Origin: Deltaproteobacteria bacterium
GTDB taxonomy: Bacteria; Desulfobacterota; SM23-61
NCBI GenBank assembly: GCA_029857975.1
Contig: JAOUFX010000222.1
Span: 1-5,998, forward strand
Reading direction: 5' to 3'
Length of the DNA: 5,998 nt
The notes below the pieces were generated by a model. It was not told the DNA's origin, searched no databases, and saw only the letters and a program-made list of their open reading frames with translations. Below, piece by piece: positions 1-4,633 of the stretch. The position numbers were made by a program, and so were the translations under genes. Numbering within the stretch: position 1 is the stretch's first letter; every line of letters begins with the position of its first letter.

Positions 1-1515
1 TCCACAATTGCCACCCGCCGGAAAGGGTTGGATGGGCTGGGAAAAGTTCTGGAAGAAAGTTGTACACCTCAGGTTCGCCCTTTCTATAATCCAGAAATTG
101 AAGAAGGGGTCTCCGCCATTGAGGTTCTCCTCCCGGAGAAACAAAAAGGGAAGCGGGCGCTGGCTTTAATGCTGCTGGCCGGGGATGAAAGCTTACAAGA
201 TTGGCTGCACTGCCGACTCCATGAGCAGGTTATCCTGAAGATTGAAGAGATTAGCCGCAGACTGCAAAGTCAGCATCAAGAATCGCTGGGCTTTTTCATC
301 AACCAGAAGCGGCTGAATGCGGTGGATCGAATTTTAGAAGAGGTTTTTCATAAAGAAAAGCATAGCGGGGGAATGGCGGCTCGGGCCCTCAGTAACGTGA
401 CAACCCACCCCATTGGAGGAGTCCCAATTCTTCTCCTGGTGCTTTACGCCATATATAAATGGGTCGGGGATTTCGGCGCGGGCATTGGGGTGGATTTTTT
501 ATTGAACGTAGTTTTTGGCAAGGCCGTCAACCCGGCAGTTACTTGGGTTGTGGAATACCTTTTCCCGTGGCAATTTATTCAGGAATTTTTTGTGGGTCCA
601 TTTGGGGTGGTGACTATGGGACTTACTTATGCGATTGCCATCGTCCTCCCCATCGTAGGAACCTTTTTCTTTGCTTTTGGCTTATTGGAAGATTCTGGAT
701 ACCTCCCCCGTCTGGCTGTAATGGTCAACCGGATTTTTCGGGTAATGGGATTGAGTGGCAAGGCAGTCTTGCCCATGGTTTTAGGCCTGGGCTGTGATAC
801 CATGGCCACCCTCACTACCCGCGTTCTGGAGACAAAAAAAGAACGGATTTTAGTCACGTTGCTGCTGGCTTTGGGAGTCCCTTGTTCGGCTCAAATAGGA
901 GTGATGGTTGGCATGTTCGCTGGGTTGTCGGTGAAGGCGATCATCCTTTGGGCTTTCGTGGTTATAGGGAGCATGATATTGGCAGGCCTTTTAGCCTCAA
1001 AACTCATTCCCGGAGAGAAGGCCGACTTTATTCTGGAAATACCTCCTTTACGCATTCCTACGCTTGGTAATATCCTCATCAAGACTTTGGCACGCCTGGA
1101 GTGGTTCTTGAAAGAAGCTGTTCCGCTGTTTCTATTGGGCACCTTTTTCCTGTTTGCTCTCGATCGACTGGGCCTGCTCAAAGCCCTGCAGCATACGGCC
1201 GCGCCGATTGTGGTCGGGTTTCTGGGTTTACCAGCCGAAGCCACCCAAGCTTTGCTCTTAGGATTCCTGCGTAGGGATTATGGGGCAGCGGGATTATTTG
1301 TCATGGCCAAGGCCGGTGAACTGGATTCGATTCAGATCGTGGTAAGCTTGGTTACCATTACTCTTTTTGTCCCCTGCTTGGCTAATTTTTTTATGATTAT
1401 TAAAGAGCGAGGATTGGGACAAGCTTTGGCCATGGCCGGCTTCATATTCCCGTTTGCGCTTATTGTTGGGGGAGGGTTAAATTTTTTACTCCGTTTTCTG
1501 GGGGTGAATCTGTGA
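1..1515 (+). CDS. feoB: Ferrous iron transporter FeoB, C-terminal 504 residues (5' end outside window)
   Basis: FeoB is an inner-membrane Fe(II) transporter with an N-terminal GTPase domain and a membrane part built of two gate regions. The reading frame is open from base 1. It starts at the end of the G domain with STIATRRKGLDGL, which looks like the G5 loop, so roughly 150 residues are missing upstream. A soluble helical (GDI-like) stretch follows at window residues 50-125, then several hydrophobic segments. Gate region one has EDSGYLPRLAV, GLGCDTMATLTTR (Cys codon at 793) and VPCSAQIGV (Cys codon at 883). Gate region two has FLRRDYGAAGLF and FVPCLANF. The gate reads GCDTMA and CSAQ where the E. 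coli-type protein has GCNVPA and CSAR; from memory this variant is usual in deltaproteobacterial FeoB. The stop overlaps the next gene by 4 bases. Identification is secure; the variant assignment is from family knowledge. Confidence 0.96.
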   Translation, partial: STIATRRKGLDGLGKVLEESCTPQVRPFYNPEIEEGVSAIEVLLPEKQKGKRALALMLLAGDESLQDWLHCRLHEQVILKIEEISRRLQSQHQESLGFFINQKRLNAVDRILEEVFHKEKHSGGMAARALSNVTTHPIGGVPILLLVLYAIYKWVGDFGAGIGVDFLLNVVFGKAVNPAVTWVVEYLFPWQFIQEFFVGPFGVVTMGLTYAIAIVLPIVGTFFFAFGLLEDSGYLPRLAVMVNRIFRVMGLSGKAVLPMVLGLGCDTMATLTTRVLETKKERILVTLLLALGVPCSAQIGVMVGMFAGLSVKAIILWAFVVIGSMILAGLLASKLIPGEKADFILEIPPLRIPTLGNILIKTLARLEWFLKEAVPLFLLGTFFLFALDRLGLLKALQHTAAPIVVGFLGLPAEATQALLLGFLRRDYGAAGLFVMAKAGELDSIQIVVSLVTITLFVPCLANFFMIIKERGLGQALAMAGFIFPFALIVGGGLNFLLRFLGVNL

Positions 1516-1724
1516 AGAGGGAGGGGGAGAATGCTTTCCGGTGTCCCCTTTGTGGGAATATTTTTCAAAAAGATCTGAGTAAATGCCCGAAAGGTTGTCC
1601 ACTGGGCAAAACCTGCCAACTGGTTTGTTGCCCGCGCTGTCATTACCATTTTGTGGAGGACTCAAAGACGGTAAATTTATTAAAAAAAATTTTTAAAGGG
1701 AGGTCAACCGATGAACAGGGCTAA
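1512..1724 (+). CDS. Small eight-cysteine zinc-ribbon-like protein of the feo operon
   Basis: This is a 70-residue soluble protein with no membrane segment. Its cysteines are C11, C14, C25, C29, C35, C39, C40 and C43, followed by H44 and H46, giving the pattern CxxC-x10-CxxxC-x5-CxxxCCxxC-H-x-H. The first pair (CPLCG) and the last pair (CPRCH) look like zinc-ribbon knuckles; the middle cysteines could complete a second metal site. The C-terminal third is basic and probably helical (KTVNLLKKIFKGR). The GTG start at 1512 overlaps the feoB stop (GTGA), with a G-rich stretch at 1500-1505 as a possible ribosome site, so translation is probably coupled to feoB. No in-frame ATG offers a better start. 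Its position between FeoB and an iron-type regulator suggests a role in iron handling or FeoB function, perhaps in place of FeoC. That is inference: I do not recognise a named family, and metal identity (Zn, Fe or Fe-S) cannot be read from sequence. Confidence 0.8.
   Translation: MKREGENAFRCPLCGNIFQKDLSKCPKGCPLGKTCQLVCCPRCHYHFVEDSKTVNLLKKIFKGRSTDEQG
1695..1704 (+). promoter_or_regulatory. Strong Shine-Dalgarno of the DtxR-like regulator gene
   Basis: AAAGGGAGGT lies 6 bases before the ATG at 1711, inside the end of the upstream cysteine-rich gene. It fixes the start of the regulator at 1711 and allows its translation independently of the upstream reading frame. Confidence 0.8.
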
Positions 1725-2436
1725 TGAAGGAACTGTCCCAGGTCGAAAAAGGAACGGCCGGGGATGGAATGAAGCCGGCGAAAAGAGCGAATCGCACCAA
1801 CGAGAAGAAATTCTGGAGCTTCTCTGGACAATGCGAGAGAAAGGGCCTGTACGCGTGGAAGAATTTTTAAAGATTACCGAAGAAGCGGAAGCCGACCATC
1901 TTCTGCGCAAGATGGAACACGACGGATGGATTTCCTTCAAGGAAAGCCAAGTTGTTTTTCTGGAGAAAGGGGAACGAAGGGCTGAAGAAATCATCCGGAG
2001 GCATCGCCTGGCCGAGCGGTTACTCTCCGAAGTTTTTGAGCTTGAGGAAAAATATATGGAGCCAAGTGCCTGTCAATTCGAACATATCCTTAGCCCCCAA
2101 GTTCTGGATAGCGTTTGTACCTTTCTGGGGCACCCCCCCATTTGCCCTCATGGCAAACCAATACCTAAAGGTCCCTGTTGTACGCGATTTAAGCGTGAAA
2201 TGGAACCGTTGGTCCGGCCTCTTTCCGACTTGAAACTGGGGGAGGAAGGACGGATTGTTTTTATTACCCCCCGGTCCCGGATCCGTTTAGAACGTTTGAG
2301 TTCTATGGGATTAATTCCGGGATCAGTAGTGAAACTGAACCAAAAGCGCCCCTCTTTTGTGCTGGAGGTTGGGGAAACAACCTTAGCCTTGGATGAGGAC
2401 ATCGTCCGTGAGATTTATGTGAAAAAAACCAAGTAA
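1711..2436 (+). CDS. DtxR/IdeR-family iron-dependent regulator with C-terminal FeoA/SH3-like domain
   Basis: This is a 241-residue cytoplasmic metal-dependent repressor. A polar leader (1-28) precedes a winged helix (about 30-87). The dimerisation and metal domain (about 88-152) has H98 and E102 in RHRLAE, then CQFEH giving C121, E124 and H125, which match DtxR H79, E83, C102, E105 and H106. The cysteine suggests an iron-type (DtxR/IdeR) rather than a manganese-type (MntR) site. By hand alignment E33 falls where DtxR has M10 and MntR has D8, so that ligand may be carboxylate. CPHGKPIP (145-152) is the family signature. Residues 170-237 are a FeoA/SH3-like barrel (RLSSMGLIPGS at 195-205). Unusual are C136, C145 and C156-C157 around the signature. 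The gene overlaps the preceding one by 14 bases. It probably represses the feo operon when Fe(II) is plentiful; its operator would lie upstream of the window. Length is slightly above typical DtxR because of the leader. Confidence 0.93.
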   Translation: MNRANEGTVPGRKRNGRGWNEAGEKSESHQREEILELLWTMREKGPVRVEEFLKITEEAEADHLLRKMEHDGWISFKESQVVFLEKGERRAEEIIRRHRLAERLLSEVFELEEKYMEPSACQFEHILSPQVLDSVCTFLGHPPICPHGKPIPKGPCCTRFKREMEPLVRPLSDLKLGEEGRIVFITPRSRIRLERLSSMGLIPGSVVKLNQKRPSFVLEVGETTLALDEDIVREIYVKKTK

Positions 2437-2444
2437 AAAAATCC

Positions 2445-2473
2445 TTTACATTTTAAAAAATTAAGTTTATGAT
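2445..2473 (+). promoter_or_regulatory. Sigma-70-type promoter for the ftsB-like gene
   Basis: TTTACA (2445-2450) and TATGAT (2468-2473) are separated by exactly 17 bases; each differs from consensus at one position. The predicted transcription start is near 2480, leaving a leader of about 28 bases before the ATG at 2508. The gap after the regulator gene has no GC-rich hairpin, so read-through from the feo operon is also possible. AT-rich DNA raises the chance of false matches, but this pair is better than any other in the window. Confidence 0.6.
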
Positions 2474-2485
2474 TTTTAAAAATCA
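2470..2485. repeat. Perfect 16-base palindrome over the -10 box (possible operator)
   Basis: TGATTTTTAAAAATCA is its own reverse complement over all 16 bases. It starts inside the TATGAT -10 box and ends just past the predicted transcription start, where a bound repressor would block RNA polymerase. There is no loop, so it is not a terminator. Only the outer TGAT/ATCA ends resemble a Fur box, and the match to a DtxR operator is poor. In DNA of about 13% G+C a chance palindrome remains possible. Confidence 0.4.
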
Positions 2486-2507
2486 CATGAAAAATTAATA
2501 ACTTTAT

Positions 2508-2801
2508 ATGCGTTTCTTCGGATCCATTCGCAAACAGTATTTTTTATACCTGACTATTTTCATTTCTGCTATGCTTGTTTTCACCATCTTCGGTGGAAGG
2601 GGTTTAATGCAAATTTACCACTTAAAGGAAGAACGGGAAAAAGTTATGATAACCACTGGGCATTTGCGCGAAGAAAATCGGAAACTTGCCCAGCAGATTG
2701 AGAGGATGAAAAAAAATAAGAAAGAAGAAGTTGAAAGAATTGCCCGTGAGGAGTTAGGGTTAGTTAAAAAAGGTGAAATCGTTTATAAATTCGAGCAGTA
2801 A
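2508..2801 (+). CDS. ftsB: FtsB/DivIC-type septum formation initiator protein
   Basis: This is a 97-residue bitopic membrane protein of the cell division machinery; in the family, FtsB forms a complex with FtsL and FtsQ through its periplasmic coiled coil. The layout matches: a short basic cytoplasmic start (RKQ at 8-10), one hydrophobic segment (about 11-28), a charged heptad-like helix (about 35-72), and the typical C-terminal block IAREELGLVKKGEIVYKF (78-95). Length is usual for FtsB/DivIC. The ATG at 2508 is chosen because the next in-frame ATG lies inside the membrane segment. No Shine-Dalgarno is visible in the AT-rich leader, so translation may be weak or depend on an unstructured leader. 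The gene stands alone between the iron operon and the pilus operon, with its own promoter candidate. FtsL could be confused with it, but the C-terminal block favours FtsB. Confidence 0.87.
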   Translation: MRFFGSIRKQYFLYLTIFISAMLVFTIFGGRGLMQIYHLKEEREKVMITTGHLREENRKLAQQIERMKKNKKEEVERIAREELGLVKKGEIVYKFEQ

Positions 2802-2832
2802 GTAATGGTTTGAAAATTATTTTAAAGATACC

Positions 2833-2870
2833 AGAGAATCAATTTATTTTTCCTTTTTCCGATTTTCTCT
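2833..2870. repeat. Imperfect inverted repeat after the ftsB-like gene
   Basis: AGAGAATC (2833-2840) can pair with GATTTTCTCT (2861-2870), giving an 8-pair stem with a two-T bulge and a 20-base loop rich in pyrimidines. It lies 31 bases after the ftsB-like stop. A T-run is missing directly behind it and the stem is AT-rich, so it is at best a weak terminator or an mRNA 3' end structure. Confidence 0.3.
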
Positions 2871-2877
2871 TGATTTG

Positions 2878-2886
2878 TGTTAAAAT
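2878..2886 (+). promoter_or_regulatory. Possible extended -10 promoter element
   Basis: TGTTAAAAT fits the extended -10 form TGn-TAnAAT with one mismatch in the hexamer. No good -35 box is found 16-18 bases upstream. If active, it would transcribe the AT-rich intergenic region toward the pilus genes, starting near 2893. Confidence 0.25.
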
Positions 2887-3019
2887 TGACTCACGCATGG
2901 TTGAAAAATTGTTACAGAAGGCGCAAAAACGTACATAAAAGATTTCCATAAAATTCGGGAGGACTCCTGGAAAAATAAAAATAAACCAAAATGGGTTCAA
3001 ATGAATAATTGAAATTTTT

Positions 3020-3067
3020 TAATTCTTACTTTTAATAAAATTAATGAATTTATAGCGATAAGAATTA
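3020..3067. repeat. Nine-base inverted repeat in the AT-rich spacer
   Basis: TAATTCTTA (3020-3028) and TAAGAATTA (3059-3067) are perfect reverse complements separated by 30 bases. A smaller TTAAT/ATTAA hairpin (3032-3044) is nested inside. It ends four bases before an orphan Shine-Dalgarno. Its function is unknown; low base complexity makes chance occurrence plausible. Confidence 0.35.
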
Positions 3068-3070
3068 CTT

Positions 3071-3077
3071 AGGAGGT
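3071..3077 (+). other. Orphan Shine-Dalgarno sequence without a start codon
   Basis: AGGAGGT matches the ribosome-binding core perfectly, yet no ATG, GTG or TTG follows on this strand until 3144. It stands out in surroundings that are otherwise almost free of G. It could be a relic of a lost gene, part of an RNA structure, or chance. Confidence 0.35.
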
Positions 3078-3087
3078 AGAAGTTATA

Positions 3088-3093
3088 TATAAT
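3088..3093 (+). promoter_or_regulatory. Consensus -10 hexamer, possible pilus operon promoter
   Basis: TATAAT matches the sigma-70 -10 consensus fully. The sequence 17 bases upstream (TTACTT, 3065-3070) is a poor -35 box, and nearby AT-rich DNA contains other near-matches such as AATAAT at 3136-3141. A start here would leave a leader of about 125 bases before the regulator gene. Confidence 0.25.
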
Positions 3094-3147
3094 TAAGTTT
3101 AAATTAAAATAATTTTTAAAAAAATTTCTTAACTTAATAATCTTTGG

Positions 3148-3176
3148 AACCAATTTTGCAAGACTTAATTTTGGTT
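3148..3176. repeat. Inverted repeat AACCAA-N17-TTGGTT upstream of the regulator gene
   Basis: AACCAA (3148-3153) and TTGGTT (3171-3176) are reverse complements with 17 bases between them. A TTGCAA palindrome occurs twice in the same place (3156-3161 and 3175-3180), 19 bases apart. The position, 45-77 bases before the regulator start, would suit an operator for that helix-turn-helix protein, but this is inference. Confidence 0.3.
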
Positions 3177-3224
3177 GCAAACAACTTTTTCCTCATTACC
3201 CCGGCTTCTGAAAGCAGAGCAAAA

Positions 3225-3422
3225 ATGAATTCCCTTAAACAGTATCGCGAGAAGTTTTTATTAAGCAAAGCGGAATTGGCGCGGAAAGCTGGGATTTCTT
3301 CATTAACGATCGATAGGGTGGAAAAAGGGAAAACTTGTCGTTTGGAGACAAAGCGCAAGATCATTCTTGCATTGGGGTTAAAGCTTTCCGAAAGAGAAAA
3401 AATTTTTGGGGATGTAAAATGA
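3225..3422 (+). CDS. Small Cro/CI (XRE)-type helix-turn-helix regulator
   Basis: This is a 65-residue protein consisting almost only of a DNA-binding domain. LKQYREKFLLSKAELARKAG starts the fold; the helix-turn-helix spans about residues 14-33 (LSKAELARKAGIS, then LTIDRVEKGK), and KRKIILALGLKLSE (43-56) is the following helix pair. The ATG at 3225 is preferred over an in-frame TTG at 3144, because the 27 residues added by the TTG are unrelated to the fold and family members start just before the first helix. No strong Shine-Dalgarno precedes either start. The stop overlaps the next gene by ATGA, so the two are probably co-translated. There is no sensor domain, so it would act as a simple repressor, perhaps of its own operon, or through a partner protein. 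Closely similar small regulators occur, from memory, in other deltaproteobacteria. Confidence 0.85.
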   Translation: MNSLKQYREKFLLSKAELARKAGISSLTIDRVEKGKTCRLETKRKIILALGLKLSEREKIFGDVK

Positions 3423-4627
3423 AAACTTTCCTCCGAGACTTGCCGGTATTCACCCCTATTCGCAAAGATGCCAATACGAAAACATTTTTTCTATTCATTT
3501 TAACGTTGGTCATATCATTTTTAGCCTTTTGCCCTCTAATCCAAGGAGCGGACAGATCCGGAACCAGCCGTTTGGCCACGGAACAGGAGATTGCGGCAGA
3601 GAAATTTTTTTCCAGCCTGGAAACGGCTCTGGCCAAGAAATTTTTTGACTATCGAAATCGGCCAATTATACGGGTAGCTGTCTTTGATTTTACAGATGGA
3701 TCAGGAAATGTGGTGAAGGCCGGGAGGGAATTGGCCGATAAAATCACCCGAAGGCTTTATCTTCAGGACCAATTTGATGTAATCAGCCAGGAGAAAATGA
3801 ACCGCTATTTAAATTGGAACGGGCTCAGTGTTATGGGAAAGTTGGATGCCCAAGGGCTGCATCGCTTACAGCGGCGAATTAACACCATGGACCCGGCCAA
3901 CGGTATTAACGCTTTGATTACTGGAGAGGTACAAAAAGGGGTTAGCCGAAGTCTTCGAATTTCTGTCTCCCTGGTCAATTTCCAGTTTAATATTGGGGCC
4001 ATGGAGATGGAAAAGAACATTGTGGATGTTCTTCCCATGGCCGTTGAAATACCCCTTCCAACCGAACAGGCCTTACAGGAAGCCACCGAAATTGTTTTAC
4101 GCGGGGAGATTCGCCCCTTGGAAGAAGGTCGCCTTCTAATATTGGCCAATAACCGGGGTAATGCTTTACGGGAGACGGAATACGCCAAACAATTTACGAA
4201 AGAACGTCCTTTCCCTTGGGCACAAGTTCCCTTTGTCTTTGTTGCGGGGAAAGAAGAAGTAACCATTCCCGAACAGGTCAAAGTCGGCCTGGGAGAACTT
4301 CTTCTTTCACCTATAAGCATAGGGAATGATTCCAAAAAGCAGTTAGAATTTTCTTTCCTGCATGGCAAATGTTCTACCAACGTAATTTATTTTGATGAAA
4401 TTCTTCCGGCTCAAAGTTATCGTCTGATAACGAGTTTCTTAGATTTAAAGAACAATGATTCTTATTCAGAATCCATGGAAGTACAAGTCCTACCGGGGAC
4501 GACCACCATAGTGGTTTTGTCGGTTTACGTTCCTAACGAGAAAGAGCGCATCCGGACCAGACAAACCCCTCGGATCAATGTATTTCAACTTTGGGGCAAG
4601 GGGATGGAAGCTTTGCCCGATCGGTAG
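3419..4627 (+). CDS. Exported protein with CsgG/FlgO-like N-terminal domain, coupled to pilM
   Basis: This 402-residue protein begins at the ATG overlapping the previous stop (ATGA), with GGGGAT (3408-3413) as a modest ribosome site. An earlier in-frame ATG at 3335 lies wholly inside the regulator gene and adds no meaningful sequence. A hydrophobic segment (about 22-42) ends in LIQGAD, fitting a signal peptide cut after A44 or a membrane anchor; its 21-residue N-region is long. C38 in LAFC is not a good lipobox. Residues about 83-190 resemble the CsgG/FlgO/TolB-N type of envelope domain: IIRVAVFDFTDGSGN (83-97), a helix with GRELADKITRRL, FDVISQEKMNRYL, then ALITGEVQ and strands SLRISVSLVNF. 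Residues 210-402 are predicted strand-rich and not recognised. Its place, six bases before pilM, suggests a periplasmic or outer-membrane role in pilus assembly. The precise function is unknown. Confidence 0.82.
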   Translation: MKTFLRDLPVFTPIRKDANTKTFFLFILTLVISFLAFCPLIQGADRSGTSRLATEQEIAAEKFFSSLETALAKKFFDYRNRPIIRVAVFDFTDGSGNVVKAGRELADKITRRLYLQDQFDVISQEKMNRYLNWNGLSVMGKLDAQGLHRLQRRINTMDPANGINALITGEVQKGVSRSLRISVSLVNFQFNIGAMEMEKNIVDVLPMAVEIPLPTEQALQEATEIVLRGEIRPLEEGRLLILANNRGNALRETEYAKQFTKERPFPWAQVPFVFVAGKEEVTIPEQVKVGLGELLLSPISIGNDSKKQLEFSFLHGKCSTNVIYFDEILPAQSYRLITSFLDLKNNDSYSESMEVQVLPGTTTIVVLSVYVPNEKERIRTRQTPRINVFQLWGKGMEALPDR

Positions 4628-4631
4628 GGAG
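4627..4631 (+). promoter_or_regulatory. Unusually close ribosome-binding sequence of pilM
   Basis: GGGAG overlaps the upstream TAG stop and ends only 2 bases before the pilM ATG at 4634, much closer than the usual 5-9 bases. The start itself is secured by the PilM N-terminus, which fits the family without extension. Initiation is therefore likely to rely on ribosomes finishing the upstream gene. Confidence 0.45.
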
Positions 4632-4633
4632 AC

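Larger units (their letters stand above)
2802..3224. other. Long AT-rich intergenic region without a convincing gene
   Basis: Between the ftsB-like stop and the regulator start lie about 420 bases with no supported coding sequence on either strand; the open frames here are short and have no recognisable protein content. The stretch 3001-3140 has 19 G or C in 140 bases (14%). The region holds inverted repeats at 2833-2870, 3020-3067 and 3148-3176, weak promoter-like elements at 2878-2886 and 3088-3093, and an orphan Shine-Dalgarno at 3071-3077. No strong terminator, tRNA or known riboswitch core was seen. It probably contains the end of the ftsB transcript and the promoter of the pilus operon. 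A small RNA or a decayed gene cannot be excluded. Confidence 0.75.

Noticed and set aside
1332..1649. Antisense frame across the feoB end and the cysteine-rich gene
   Set aside because: Both sense genes are well supported and the antisense product has no recognisable features or start signal.
2437..2507. Rho-independent terminator after the DtxR-like gene
   Set aside because: No GC-rich stem with loop and T-run is present; the only symmetry is a loopless AT palindrome over the promoter.
2951..2985. GGGAGG followed by CTG as a small gene start
   Set aside because: The frame stops after three codons, and the following ATG at 2991 gives only five codons.
3144..3224. TTG start giving a 92-residue regulator
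   Set aside because: The 27 extra residues do not resemble a helix-turn-helix leader, no ribosome site precedes the TTG, and the fold begins right after the ATG at 3225.
2802..3224. c-di-GMP (GEMM) riboswitch or other known RNA before the pilus operon
   Set aside because: This was looked for because such switches precede pilus genes in some deltaproteobacteria, but no conserved core resembling GEMM and no tRNA-like cloverleaf was seen.
3335..3418. Earlier ATG for the exported protein
   Set aside because: It would run wholly within the regulator gene and add 28 residues of charged nonsense before the signal segment; the ATGA overlap at 3419 is the natural start.
3521..3532. Possible lipobox LAFC in the exported protein
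   Set aside because: Phenylalanine directly before the cysteine does not fit the small-residue requirement; a type I cleavage after QGA or an anchor is more likely.
3805..4380. Antisense open frame of 191 codons inside the CsgG/FlgO-like gene
   Set aside because: It lies fully opposite a gene with signal peptide, domain pattern and operon overlaps; its translation is rich in Ser, Arg and Pro, shows no motif, and looks like a shadow.
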